Assembly (NCBI RefSeq): GCF_013359595.1
Contig: NZ_JABFMP010000001.1
Span: 1-64,000 of the forward strand
DNA: 64,000 bases
Direction of reading: 5' to 3'
Origin: Pseudomonas sp. C1C7
GTDB taxonomy: Bacteria; Pseudomonadota; Gammaproteobacteria; Pseudomonadales; Pseudomonadaceae
Shown here: positions 10,060 to 18,436 of the stretch, piece after piece
Layout of the letters: each line of letters opens with the position of its first letter
Numbering within the stretch: the stretch's first letter is position 1
The notes under the pieces: model-generated
What the model saw: the letters and a program-made list of their open reading frames with translations, nothing else
Databases searched by the model: none
Told to the model about the DNA's origin: nothing
Made by a program: the position numbers and the translations under genes

Positions 10060-10269
10060 ATGTCTAATCGCCAAACCGGTACCGTTAAGTGGTTCAACGA
10101 TGAAAAAGGCTTCGGCTTCATCACTCCACAATCCGGTGACGACCTGTTCGTTCACTTCAAAGCTATCCAATCCGACGGTTTCAAAACCCTGAAAGAAGGC
10201 CAGCAGGTTTCTTTCATCGCTACTCGCGGTCAGAAAGGCATGCAAGCTGAAGAAGTACAAGTTATCTAA
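10060..10269 (+). CDS. Cold-shock domain protein (CspA/CapB family)
   Basis: This 69-residue nucleic-acid chaperone is a single cold-shock domain. The RNA-binding motifs are intact: [12 protein letters not shown] (RNP1) and DDLFVHF (RNP2). It ends in EEVQVI, as Pseudomonas cold-shock proteins do. The ATG follows AAGGAG at good spacing, and a strong terminator follows 18 bp after the stop, so it is probably a single-gene unit with a long leader. Which paralogue it is (cspA, capB or cspD-like) cannot be settled here. Confidence 0.93.
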   Translation: MSNRQTGTVKWFNDEKGFGFITPQSGDDLFVHFKAIQSDGFKTLKEGQQVSFIATRGQKGMQAEEVQVI

Positions 10270-10286
10270 CTTGTCCTTGCTTTAGT

Positions 10287-10320
10287 AAAAAGCCCCGCCC
10301 TCAACAGCGGGGCTTTTTTG
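10287..10320 (+). terminator. Rho-independent terminator of the cold-shock gene
   Basis: A 9-bp stem AAGCCCCGC/GCGGGGCTT is followed by six T residues. It is flanked by A residues, so it may also work leftward. Confidence 0.92.
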
Positions 10321-10349
10321 TGCCTGTCGGCTTCTCACAGGCAAAAAAA

Positions 10350-10395
10350 ATCGCAGCCTTCGCCAGCCCGTGCAGGCGCCGGCGAAGGCTGCGAT
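10350..10395. repeat. REP-type inverted repeat
   Basis: Perfect 15-bp arms ATCGCAGCCTTCGCC/GGCGAAGGCTGCGAT enclose 16 bases. The arm core matches the element at 5483-5552. It lies just after the cold-shock terminator and next to the stop of the convergent DUF481 gene. Confidence 0.85.
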
Positions 10396-10406
10396 CCTTT
10401 GCTCTA

Positions 10407-11414
10407 TTACCAGGTCACGCCAAACCCCGCGGTGTACCGGGTCTTGTCCAGATCGGCATCGTCGGTGCCATCGATGATGTCACGCTCGGCCTTGATATTG
10501 AGCGACGCCCAATCCGTGACCTTGTAGCGCAGCCCCACCTCCGAATCCAACGCATATTCGGCCACGCCGGACAGCGGCTTGCCCACTTCGCCATTGGTGA
10601 AGAACTCGACTTTCTTGCCAATCAGGTAGCGGTTGTAATCCCACTTCATCGCCACGGAATAGAAGTTTTCCTTGCTGCCGTCAGCGAACTCGTAGTCCGT
10701 GCGGTTGACCAGCGAACCGAGGGAGAACGCGCCCAGTTCGTCATCCCAGAACTGGTAGCCGGGACCGGTACCGACGGTACGCTGACGGGACAGGTCTTCG
10801 ACCTTGTCGCGCTTGTAGACCAGTCGACCCTGCCAGAACCACTTATCCGTCAGGAAGCGATCGAGAGAATACTCGGCCCGCCAGTTGTCAGTGGTGACCA
10901 CGTCATCCTGGAACTCGCGGTTGTACTCGCCTTCGGCCGTGTGCCGCCAGCGACCGTGGCGCGCGGTGGTCTTGAAATCGATGTCGTAATCGTCGGTGTC
11001 CTTGTCGGCCCGCTGGTAATCGAGGGCCGCATCGATGTTGCCCTTCCACACCAGATCCTCGACCACAGGCTTGGGCTTGAGGATCTGCTGGACGCTCGCC
11101 AGTTCCACGGTCTTCGGCGCATCGCCGTTGGCCAGGGTCACCTTGCCGTCTTCGGCGGCGTGCAGCGATTTGGCCTTTTCACCGGTGTAGGCGTCCTGCT
11201 TGACCAGCAGTTCCTGATCGCTCTCCAGGGTCTTGACCTGCTTCCAATCGATCGGGACGGCGCCGGCGTATTCGGTCTGGACCAGCAACTTGCCACCGTC
11301 GAACAGGATGATCTTGCCGCTCAGCTTGTCACCGTTCTTCAACCAGACGGTATCGGCGAGCAAGGGAGTGGAAGCACTGATAACAGCGAGGCACAGCAGT
11401 GTTCTGGACAACAT
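10407..11414 (-). CDS. DUF481 family outer membrane beta-barrel protein
   Basis: The chosen ATG gives 335 residues beginning with a clear signal peptide (MLSRTLLCLAVISASTPLLA). An upstream in-frame ATG at 11453 would add 13 residues before it. Residues 20-110 form a short N-terminal region with the DTVWLKNGDKLSG pattern. The rest alternates aromatic and charged strands typical of DUF481 (YdiY-like) barrels and ends in AGFGVTW, an aromatic outer-membrane C terminus. Function is unknown; members are predicted outer membrane proteins, some acid-inducible. The gene is divergent from the alkyltransferase-like gene, with starts about 160 bp apart. Confidence 0.8.
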   Translation of the reverse strand: MLSRTLLCLAVISASTPLLADTVWLKNGDKLSGKIILFDGGKLLVQTEYAGAVPIDWKQVKTLESDQELLVKQDAYTGEKAKSLHAAEDGKVTLANGDAPKTVELASVQQILKPKPVVEDLVWKGNIDAALDYQRADKDTDDYDIDFKTTARHGRWRHTAEGEYNREFQDDVVTTDNWRAEYSLDRFLTDKWFWQGRLVYKRDKVEDLSRQRTVGTGPGYQFWDDELGAFSLGSLVNRTDYEFADGSKENFYSVAMKWDYNRYLIGKKVEFFTNGEVGKPLSGVAEYALDSEVGLRYKVTDWASLNIKAERDIIDGTDDADLDKTRYTAGFGVTW

Positions 11415-11576
11415 AAGCAACAACGAACTCGGGTTTGCGAAAAAAGTCAGCATTATCCTGGAAATAACGCCCTGGTTAGGACTGACCCGACTATTTCTAT
11501 TGAGTTCATTTCTCATCTCGTCATCCACGATTTACTCTACAGACGGTACTGTGAATTTTTTCAGGAATACCCGCAC

Positions 11577-11930
11577 GTGAAAGAACCCACCCCTGACGCC
11601 GAGAGCGAGGCACAAATCCGACGCACGGCGCTCTACCTGACCCTCGCGCAAGTGCCCGAAGGCAAGGTGGTGAGCTATGGTCAGTTGGCCGAGCTTGCAG
11701 GCTTGGGCCGCGCCGCCCGCTGGGTGGGCCGGACATTGAGCCAGCTGCCCGGCGACAGCAAATTGCCCTGGCACCGGGTGCTGGGTGCAGGTGGACGCAT
11801 CAGCCTGCCCGCAGGCAGTCCTTCCGGGGATGAACAACGCGCTCGATTGCGCATGGAGGGCATCAGTATCCTGAATAATCGTGTTGATATTCGGCGTCAT
11901 GGGTGGCGCCCGGTAGAGCACAGCGGTTAG
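11577..11930 (+). CDS. Alkyltransferase-like protein (ATL)
   Basis: This 117-residue protein matches the DNA-binding C-terminal domain of O6-alkylguanine methyltransferase, including the YGQLAELAGLGRAARWVGR recognition helix region. The active-site motif that reads PCHRV in true methyltransferases reads PWHRV here, the diagnostic replacement of ATL proteins. ATLs bind alkylated guanine without removing the alkyl group and pass the damage to nucleotide excision repair. There is no ATG in a suitable place; a GTG at 11577 with AGGAA about nine bases upstream is the best start. The next gene, ampG-like, follows after 44 bp. Confidence 0.85.
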   Translation: MKEPTPDAESEAQIRRTALYLTLAQVPEGKVVSYGQLAELAGLGRAARWVGRTLSQLPGDSKLPWHRVLGAGGRISLPAGSPSGDEQRARLRMEGISILNNRVDIRRHGWRPVEHSG

Positions 11931-11974
11931 AGTGCGCGCTTTGTTTTCGTATTTCTTGAGGCAGACTCCAGCCC

Positions 11975-13534
11975 ATGCCCCGTAAAACCTGGCGCGCCGC
12001 GCTCGCTGCCTATGCCAGCCCCTCGACGCTTGTACTGCTGCTGCTGGGTTTCGCTGCCGGCTTGCCCTACATGCTGGTGTTCTCGACGCTTTCGGTCTGG
12101 TTGCGCGAAGCCGGTGTGGCTCGCGAAACCATCGGCTATGCAAGCCTGATCGGCCTGGCCTATGCCTTCAAATGGGTCTGGTCACCGCTGCTCGACCAAT
12201 GGCGCCTGCCGTTGCTCGGCAAGCTGGGACGACGACGCTCGTGGCTGGTGTTGTCCCAGGGCCTGGTGATCCTGGGCCTGATCGGCATGGGCTTCTGTGA
12301 CCCGCAAAAACATCTCTCCTGGCTGATCGCCATCGCGGTGATCGTCGCCTTTGCCTCGGCCACGCAAGACATCGCGGTCGACGCCTATCGCCTGGAAATC
12401 GCCGAAGACAATCGTCAGGCAGCCCTGGCGGCCAGCTACATGTCCGGCTATCGAATCGCCGCGCTGCTCGCTACTGCCGGCGCCCTGTACTTCGCCGAAG
12501 GCTTCGGCTCCACCGGCTTCAACTATCAACACTCCGCCTGGGCCGGCACCTACATCCTGTTCGGCGTCCTGATGATCCCGGCGCTGCTGACCAGCCTGTT
12601 CATGCGCGAACCACCAGTACCGCTGCGCACCCAGCTGCAGGCCGGACGCTACAGCTTCGTCCACCAGCTGGCGTCGGTCTTCGTGCTGATCGTGCTGCTG
12701 GTGTCCGTACCGGCCATGTTCACCCAGCTCTACAACACCGACTTCGCCAGCGTGCTGTTCGACGGCGTGAGCCTGCTCGACCTGCTGCTCCAGGACCGCG
12801 CCTTCCTGCGCGCGATCCTCTACATCACCCTCACCGCCCTGTGCCTGTCGTCCATGGGACGCCGCGGCCTGGCGCCGGTGCTGACGCCGGTCAACGACTT
12901 CATCCTGCGTTACCGCTGGCAGGCATTGCTACTGCTCGGACTGATCGCGACCTACCGGATGTCCGACACGGTGATGGGCGTAATGGCCAACGTGTTCTAC
13001 ATCGACCAGGGCTTCACCAAGGACCAGATCGCCAGCGTCAGTAAAATCTTCGGCCTGATCATGACCCTGGTCGGCGCCGGCATGGGCGGCCTGCTGATCG
13101 TACGGTTCGGCATCCTGCCGATCCTGTTCATCGGCGGCGCCGCGTCGGCCGCCACCAACATCCTGTTCCTGATGCTGGCCGACATGGGCCCCAACCTGAA
13201 GATGCTGATCGTCACCATCTCCCTGGACAACTTCAGTTCCGGGCTGGCGACTTCGGCGTTCGTGGCTTACCTGTCGAGCCTGACCAACCTCAAGTTCTCC
13301 GCCACCCAATACGCCCTGCTCAGCTCGATCATGCTCCTGCTGCCACGCCTGATCGGCGGCTACTCCGGGGTGATGGTGGAGAAGTTCGGCTACCACCAGT
13401 TCTTCCTGATCACCGCCCTGCTGGGGGTTCCGACCCTGGTGCTGATCGCCCTGCACTGGTTCCAGGAGAGCCGCCGGGAAGGTCCGAAGCCAACGCCGGA
13501 GCCTGTTCCAGGCCAGGTTGCGGAAGAGTCATAA
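11975..13534 (+). CDS. AmpG-family muropeptide MFS permease
   Basis: This 519-residue inner-membrane transporter of the major facilitator superfamily imports anhydromuropeptides from peptidoglycan turnover into the cytoplasm. Hallmarks are LLGFAAGLPYMLVFSTLSVWLREAG in helix 1, the KWVWSPLLDQ loop and ATQDIAVDAYRLE in the fourth helix region (all matching the AmpG family), followed by about ten further hydrophobic segments. In Pseudomonas, AmpG activity affects AmpC beta-lactamase induction. The C terminus is soluble and Pro/Glu-rich. Pseudomonads have more than one family member, so no symbol is fixed. Confidence 0.85.
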   Translation: MPRKTWRAALAAYASPSTLVLLLLGFAAGLPYMLVFSTLSVWLREAGVARETIGYASLIGLAYAFKWVWSPLLDQWRLPLLGKLGRRRSWLVLSQGLVILGLIGMGFCDPQKHLSWLIAIAVIVAFASATQDIAVDAYRLEIAEDNRQAALAASYMSGYRIAALLATAGALYFAEGFGSTGFNYQHSAWAGTYILFGVLMIPALLTSLFMREPPVPLRTQLQAGRYSFVHQLASVFVLIVLLVSVPAMFTQLYNTDFASVLFDGVSLLDLLLQDRAFLRAILYITLTALCLSSMGRRGLAPVLTPVNDFILRYRWQALLLLGLIATYRMSDTVMGVMANVFYIDQGFTKDQIASVSKIFGLIMTLVGAGMGGLLIVRFGILPILFIGGAASAATNILFLMLADMGPNLKMLIVTISLDNFSSGLATSAFVAYLSSLTNLKFSATQYALLSSIMLLLPRLIGGYSGVMVEKFGYHQFFLITALLGVPTLVLIALHWFQESRREGPKPTPEPVPGQVAEES

Positions 13535-13664
13535 GAAAAAAACCGCGAGGGCGCAGCGACATTCGCCCTCTGCCACACCACCGACCGCACGCCTGTACGC
13601 CAGCGGATCTCGCCCGTACAATGCTCCGTCATTTCTCGTCATCAGCTATCGATAACGGCCAACC

Positions 13665-15380
13665 ATGCGTACCAGTCAATTTTTGCTCGCCACACAGAAA
13701 GAAACGCCTTCCGACGCGGTCGTGATCAGCCATCAGCTGATGCTGCGCGCCGGCATGATCCGTAAACTCGCCTCGGGCCTGTACACCTGGCTGCCGATGG
13801 GCTTGCGAGTGATGCGCAAGGTCGAAGCCGTCGTCCGCGAAGAAATGAACGCCGCCGGCTCCCTTGAAGTGTATATGCCGAGCACTCAGCCGGCCGAGCT
13901 GTGGCAGGAATCCGGTCGCTGGGAAGAGTACGGTCCTGAACTGCTGCGCTTCAAGGATCGCCACGGTCGCGACTTCTGCGCCGGCCCGACCCACGAAGAA
14001 GTCATCACCGATCTGATGCGCAACGAGTTGAGCAGCTACAAGCAGCTGCCAATCAACCTGTACCAGATCCAGACCAAATTCCGTGATGAAATCCGTCCAC
14101 GCTTCGGCTTGATGCGCGGTCGCGAGTTCGTCATGAAAGACGCCTATTCGTTCCACGCTGACCAGGCTTCGCTGCAGGTCACCTACGATCGCATGCACCA
14201 GGCCTACTGCAACGTGTTCACCCGCCTGGGCCTGAAATTCCGCCCGGTTGAAGCCGACAACGGTTCGATCGGTGGCGCCGGCTCCCACGAGTTCCACGTA
14301 CTGGCCGAATCCGGCGAAGACGATATCGTCTTCAGCAACGGTTCCGACTACGCGGCGAACATCGAGAAAGCCGAAGCCGTGCCACGGGAAACTTCCCGTC
14401 CCGCACCGTCTGAAGAGCTGCGCCTGGTGGACACCCCGGACACCAAGACCATTGCCGCGCTGGTGGAAAAATTCAATCTGCCGATTGAAAAGACCATCAA
14501 GACCCTGATCGTGCACGCCGAGGAAGAAGGCAAACTGATTGCCCTGATCATCCGTGGCGACCACGAACTCAACGAAATCAAGGCCGCCAACCAGCCTGGC
14601 GTTGCCAGCCCGCTGGTCATGGCCAGCGATGCCGAACTGCGCGACGCCATCGGCGCCGGCGCCGGTTCCCTCGGCCCGCTGAACCTGCCACTGCCGATCA
14701 TCATCGACCGTTCGGTCGAGCTGATGAGCGACTTTGGCATCGGTGCCAACATCGACGACAAGCACTACTTCGGCGTGAACTGGGAGCGTGACCTGCCGGT
14801 GCCGACCGTTGCCGACCTGCGCAATGTGGTCAGCGGCGACCCAAGCCCGGACGGCAAGGGCACCCTGGAAATCAAGCGCGGCATCGAAGTCGGGCACATC
14901 TTCCAGCTGGGCAACAAGTACAGCAAGGCGATGAAGTGCGAAGTGCTGGGCGAGAACGGAAAGCCGGTCACCCTGGAAATGGGTTGCTACGGCATCGGCG
15001 TTTCCCGCGTGGTGGCCGCCGCCATCGAGCAGAACAGCGACGACAAGGGCATCATCTGGAGCGACACCCTGGCGCCGTTCCAGATCGCCCTGGTGCCACT
15101 GCGCTACGAAACCGATCTGGTGCGCGAAGCCACCGACAAGCTGTACGCGGAACTGACCGCCGCCGGCTTCGAAGTGCTGCTGGACGATCGCGACAAGAAA
15201 ACCAGCCCGGGCATCAAGTTCGCGGACATGGAACTGATCGGCATTCCGCACCGGATCGTGGTCAGCGACCGCGGCCTGGCCGAAGGTAACCTGGAATACA
15301 AGAGCCGTACCGAAGCCGAGCCGCAAGCGCTGCCGGTCGCCGACGTACTGTCGTTCCTTCAGGCCCGTATCCGCCGCTGA
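13665..15380 (+). CDS. proS: Prolyl-tRNA synthetase
   Basis: This 571-residue cytoplasmic class II aminoacyl-tRNA synthetase of the long bacterial type charges tRNA-Pro. Class II motifs are present: motif 1 around [16 protein letters not shown], motif 2 in [17 protein letters not shown] and motif 3 in [10 protein letters not shown]. The YbaK-like editing insertion occupies roughly residues 220-400. The C-terminal anticodon-binding domain includes [13 protein letters not shown]. An intergenic region of 130 bp precedes it. A lipoprotein gene follows after 17 bp and may be co-transcribed. Confidence 0.96.
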   Translation: MRTSQFLLATQKETPSDAVVISHQLMLRAGMIRKLASGLYTWLPMGLRVMRKVEAVVREEMNAAGSLEVYMPSTQPAELWQESGRWEEYGPELLRFKDRHGRDFCAGPTHEEVITDLMRNELSSYKQLPINLYQIQTKFRDEIRPRFGLMRGREFVMKDAYSFHADQASLQVTYDRMHQAYCNVFTRLGLKFRPVEADNGSIGGAGSHEFHVLAESGEDDIVFSNGSDYAANIEKAEAVPRETSRPAPSEELRLVDTPDTKTIAALVEKFNLPIEKTIKTLIVHAEEEGKLIALIIRGDHELNEIKAANQPGVASPLVMASDAELRDAIGAGAGSLGPLNLPLPIIIDRSVELMSDFGIGANIDDKHYFGVNWERDLPVPTVADLRNVVSGDPSPDGKGTLEIKRGIEVGHIFQLGNKYSKAMKCEVLGENGKPVTLEMGCYGIGVSRVVAAAIEQNSDDKGIIWSDTLAPFQIALVPLRYETDLVREATDKLYAELTAAGFEVLLDDRDKKTSPGIKFADMELIGIPHRIVVSDRGLAEGNLEYKSRTEAEPQALPVADVLSFLQARIRR

Positions 15381-15397
15381 ATCCAGATAGAGACGTC

Positions 15398-16351
15398 ATG
15401 TTCAAGCGAAACACCTTAGGCCTCGGTGGTGCCGCCCTGTGCGGCACCCTGATGGTCAGCGGCTGTGCCAATCACATGTCGCAGCGCAGCGAACACGAGG
15501 AACGTGTCGAGCGCAAACTGCTTGATCACAGCCTGCAGATCGATGTCGGCGAGCCCAAGGTGCTTGAGCTGCCGCAACGTCGGGTGAAGATCCACGAGCA
15601 GAAGACTTTCGAAGTCACCGAGTTCGAAGTCACGCGTCATTACGATCGCTATACGCCTTACCAACCCTGGCGGGAGATCTATGAGATCCCGCTGGGTGCG
15701 GTAGCCGTGGTGGGTGGTATCGGTGCGAATGTGGTCAACGTGTTCGCCTTCGGCAACCTGCCCGATAGCATGACCAAGGACTGGTTCAACTATGGCTTTG
15801 CCGGCCTGAACCCGTTCATGAACACGCAATCCAACGGTCGCGCCCAGCAGAACCTGGCCGGGATCGATGAGGTTCAGCTGGACAAGCGCACCGAATACTC
15901 GAGCCTGCCGTGGAGCGAGCGTCCGGTTGAGGTCAAGGCCGGAAAGGAAACCTTCGAGCTCAGTACCGACAAGAATGGCGTGCTGCGCCTGAACCTGCTG
16001 GACAGCCCGTTCGCCGAATACGACCTGAACCATCTGACCCGATTGCAGATCCGCGTCGAGAACCCTGCTGATGACGTGCACACCGATTCGTCCCTGGCCG
16101 TCAGCAGCAAGCTGCGCGGCAAGTTGCTCGAAGCGCACGGACTGATCTACGACGACCTCGAAGACGATGAAGTGAGCCAGTGGGTACACCGGGTCAAGCG
16201 TCTGTCGGAGCTGGGTCTGGAAGAAGAAGCCGTCGAGCTGGAACAGAGCCTGATCGAACTGACCCGCAACGATCCAGAACTGCAGACCGAATTCCTCAAG
16301 TCCTTGACCAAGGATGCCGGGCGGTTGGTGGCGGATCCGGGGCCGCATTAA
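15398..16351 (+). CDS. Putative lipoprotein, function unknown
   Basis: This 317-residue protein has a lipoprotein signal peptide with lipobox VSGC at residues 20-23. The mature part starts ANHMSQRSEHEERVERKLLDHS, followed by a hydrophobic stretch (IPLGAVAVVGGIGANVVNVFAFG, about residues 98-120) and an Asp/Glu-rich C terminus. No family was recognised. It follows proS closely on the same strand, and a REP element follows its stop. Confidence 0.7.
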   Translation: MFKRNTLGLGGAALCGTLMVSGCANHMSQRSEHEERVERKLLDHSLQIDVGEPKVLELPQRRVKIHEQKTFEVTEFEVTRHYDRYTPYQPWREIYEIPLGAVAVVGGIGANVVNVFAFGNLPDSMTKDWFNYGFAGLNPFMNTQSNGRAQQNLAGIDEVQLDKRTEYSSLPWSERPVEVKAGKETFELSTDKNGVLRLNLLDSPFAEYDLNHLTRLQIRVENPADDVHTDSSLAVSSKLRGKLLEAHGLIYDDLEDDEVSQWVHRVKRLSELGLEEEAVELEQSLIELTRNDPELQTEFLKSLTKDAGRLVADPGPH

Positions 16352-16361
16352 TCGCAAAAAG

Positions 16362-16411
16362 CTTCGCGGGCAAGCCTTGCTCCTACGTAGGAGCGAGGCT
16401 TGCCCGCGAAG
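16362..16411. repeat. REP-type inverted repeat
   Basis: Arms CTTCGCGGGCAAGCC/GGCTTGCCCGCGAAG (15 bp, perfect) enclose a self-complementary centre TCCTACGTAGGA. This is the common P. fluorescens REP family. It sits between the convergent lipoprotein and dinB genes. Confidence 0.88.
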
Positions 16412-16429
16412 GCATTTTCATTTTCACCA

Positions 16430-17491
16430 CTATCTTTCAAACAACTCCATCTGCTCAAACCCGCCCCGCAAATCCTCCAGCCTCACCCCCACCCCCAACA
16501 ACCGCACCGGCTTGCCGCCACGATTGAACGCCTGGGTCAGCAACAGCTGATAACTGCCCAGATCCCGCCCTGCCCCGGCCTGCTCCAGTGTGGTCTGGGT
16601 GAAATCATGGAACTTCACTTTGACGAACGGCTTGCCCGGCCGGTAGCTGCTGTCGATTCGCGCCATGCGCCCGGCCAGGGTCTCGAGCAACTCTGGCAAT
16701 TTATCCAGGCAGCTCTTCAAGTCCGGCAAGTCGGCGTCGTAGGTGTTTTCGACGCTGATCGACTGCCTGCGACTGTCGTTATGCACCTGCCGCTCGTCGA
16801 TGCCACGGGCCAGGCTCCAGAGACGCTCGCCAAAGCTGCCGAATTCGCGCACCAGGGCCAACTTGTCCCACTGGCGCAACTGCGCACAATCGGCAATCCC
16901 GAGCTTGCCCAACTTGTCGGCGGTGACTTTGCCGACCCCGTGCAGCTTGCTCACGGGCAAACCGCTGACAAAGTCCTCGACCTGATCCGGCGTAATGACG
17001 AACAGGCCATTGGGCTTTCTCCAGTCGCTGGCGATCTTGGCGAGAAACTTGTTCGGCGCCACACCCGCCGAGACGGTGATGTGCAACTGATTCGACACCC
17101 GCCGCCGGATGTCCTGGGCGATGCGTGTTGCGCTACCGCCGAAATACGCGCTGTCCGACACATCCAGGTAAGCCTCGTCGAGGGAAAGCGGCTCGATGAT
17201 GTCGGTGTAATCGCGAAAGATCGTATGAATTTCCTTCGACGCTTCTCGATAGGCATCCATACGTGGCTTGACGATGGTCAGGTCCGGACAGAGCTTCAAC
17301 GCATGCCCCGAGGACATGGCCGACCGCACGCCATAGGCCCGAGCCTCGTAATTGCAGGTCGCAATCACGCCACGGCGATCCGCCGCACCGCCCACGGCCA
17401 GCGGCTTTCCGGCCAGTCGCGGGTCGTCGCGCATCTCGATGGCGGCGTAGAAGCAGTCGCAATCCACGTGGATGATTTTTCGCTGGCTCAT
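16430..17491 (-). CDS. dinB: DNA polymerase IV
   Basis: This 353-residue Y-family translesion polymerase belongs to the SOS response. The catalytic acidic residues are visible in HVDCDCFYAAIEM (palm motif I, near the N terminus) and SLDEAYLDVS (about residues 100-110). The helix-hairpin-helix thumb region and the little-finger domain (ending near the LGVGVRLEDL segment) follow. A LexA box lies 70-80 bp upstream of the ATG, in line with damage induction. Confidence 0.96.
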   Translation of the reverse strand: MSQRKIIHVDCDCFYAAIEMRDDPRLAGKPLAVGGAADRRGVIATCNYEARAYGVRSAMSSGHALKLCPDLTIVKPRMDAYREASKEIHTIFRDYTDIIEPLSLDEAYLDVSDSAYFGGSATRIAQDIRRRVSNQLHITVSAGVAPNKFLAKIASDWRKPNGLFVITPDQVEDFVSGLPVSKLHGVGKVTADKLGKLGIADCAQLRQWDKLALVREFGSFGERLWSLARGIDERQVHNDSRRQSISVENTYDADLPDLKSCLDKLPELLETLAGRMARIDSSYRPGKPFVKVKFHDFTQTTLEQAGAGRDLGSYQLLLTQAFNRGGKPVRLLGVGVRLEDLRGGFEQMELFER

Positions 17492-17558
17492 ATCGAAGCG
17501 GTATTCAGATGAAGAAAAGGCGATAGGTCGTGTCAGGTCGGCAGTATCTCACTGACAC

Positions 17559-17574
17559 CTGTATATAGCACCAG
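17559..17574 (-). promoter_or_regulatory. LexA box of dinB
   Basis: CTGTATATAGCACCAG fits the CTG-N10-CAG SOS box, with the left half matching the consensus CTGTATATA exactly. It lies 68-83 bp upstream of dinB. Confidence 0.85.
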
Positions 17575-17751
17575 TAGTCTGAATCTTCTCCGATGACTGT
17601 AGGAAAAAGCAGCGGGAAAATTTATTTTCTCAATCAGCCGCTTCCGACTGATAGAGCCGGAACCCTTGCCCTGCCTGCCTCTCAGGCCGATCCGCCGACG
17701 TTTGAAACAGCTAAGCAATTGAACCAGAACAGGTTTTATCGGTCTTGAAGG

Positions 17752-17779
17752 TTGACAGCCTGCGAATCCTCTGTAGAAT
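17752..17779 (+). promoter_or_regulatory. Promoter of first initiator tRNA
   Basis: TTGACA (17752-17757) and TAGAAT (17774-17779) are 16 bp apart. The GC-rich stretch after the -10 box (GCCGCC) resembles the discriminator of stringently controlled stable-RNA promoters. Confidence 0.85.
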
Positions 17780-17793
17780 GCCGCCTCATCAGA

Positions 17794-17870
<77 letters not shown>

Positions 17871-17878
17871 AACATCAG

Positions 17879-17909
17879 AAAAGGCCATTCGAAAGAATGG
17901 CCTTTTTTG
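17879..17909 (+). terminator. Terminator of initiator tRNA copy 1
   Basis: Stem GGCCATTC/GAATGGCC with a GAAA tetraloop is followed by six T residues, directly after the tRNA. Confidence 0.92.
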
Positions 17910-18038
17910 TGCGCGCCTGTTTTGTCTACAAACACCTGCCCTCAAGTTTGTGCGCAAACGAGAATCCTTTCAGATTCCGAAACTTAAGCCTGCCGTGCGA
18001 CCACTTAACGTTTATTTGACCCGCTTTGAGATTAACGG

Positions 18039-18066
18039 TTGACACCCCGGCGTATCTCTATAGAAT
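18039..18066 (+). promoter_or_regulatory. Promoter of second initiator tRNA
   Basis: TTGACA (18039-18044) and TAGAAT (18061-18066) are 16 bp apart, with the same GCCGCCTCA discriminator region as copy 1. Confidence 0.85.
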
Positions 18067-18079
18067 GCCGCCTCACAGA

Positions 18080-18156
<77 letters not shown>

Positions 18157-18164
18157 AACGTCTG

Positions 18165-18195
18165 AAAAAGGCCACTCGAAAGAGTGGCCTTTTTT
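18165..18195 (+). terminator. Terminator of initiator tRNA copy 2
   Basis: Stem AAGGCCACTC/GAGTGGCCTT with a GAAA tetraloop and a T tract. It is the counterpart of the terminator after copy 1, with a compensated base pair. Confidence 0.92.
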
Positions 18196-18436
18196 GTGCC
18201 CGATGAAAAAGTCCTTTCGCAACAATGATCTGTCACCGTGTCGCAAGCCTTCGAAGGTCACCAGGTCGCCAAGTTCAGACTATGCTGAAATCGCGCCCCG
18301 AACACCCGGCGACTAGCGATTCGCCATCGCCGAGACTCGGTGATAGGCGTTAATATTTGTGATTATTTTTTTCCACAGGGATTGGTAACTTGGCTGGATA
18401 CCTCCATCCTGTCGCGCACAATCCAAGAGGTGATTG

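Larger units (their letters stand above)
17492..17793. other. Intergenic region between dinB and the first tRNA gene
   Basis: This 302-bp gap holds the dinB LexA box (17559-17574) at its left and the tRNA promoter (17752-17779) at its right. Nothing else was recognised in between. Confidence 0.6.

Noticed and set aside
10320..11576. Long plus-strand extension upstream of the ATL gene
   Set aside because: It is the antisense of the DUF481 gene in an open frame; the real ATL domain begins only after 11577, where a GTG with a ribosome binding site is present.
13629..15326. Long minus-strand open frame opposite proS
   Set aside because: It is fully antisense to a certain gene, has biased His/Gln/Val content typical of GC-rich antisense frames and no ribosome binding site. 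The same holds for 6026-7867, 19529-21184 and 20983-22287 on the minus strand and 22639-24438 on the plus strand.
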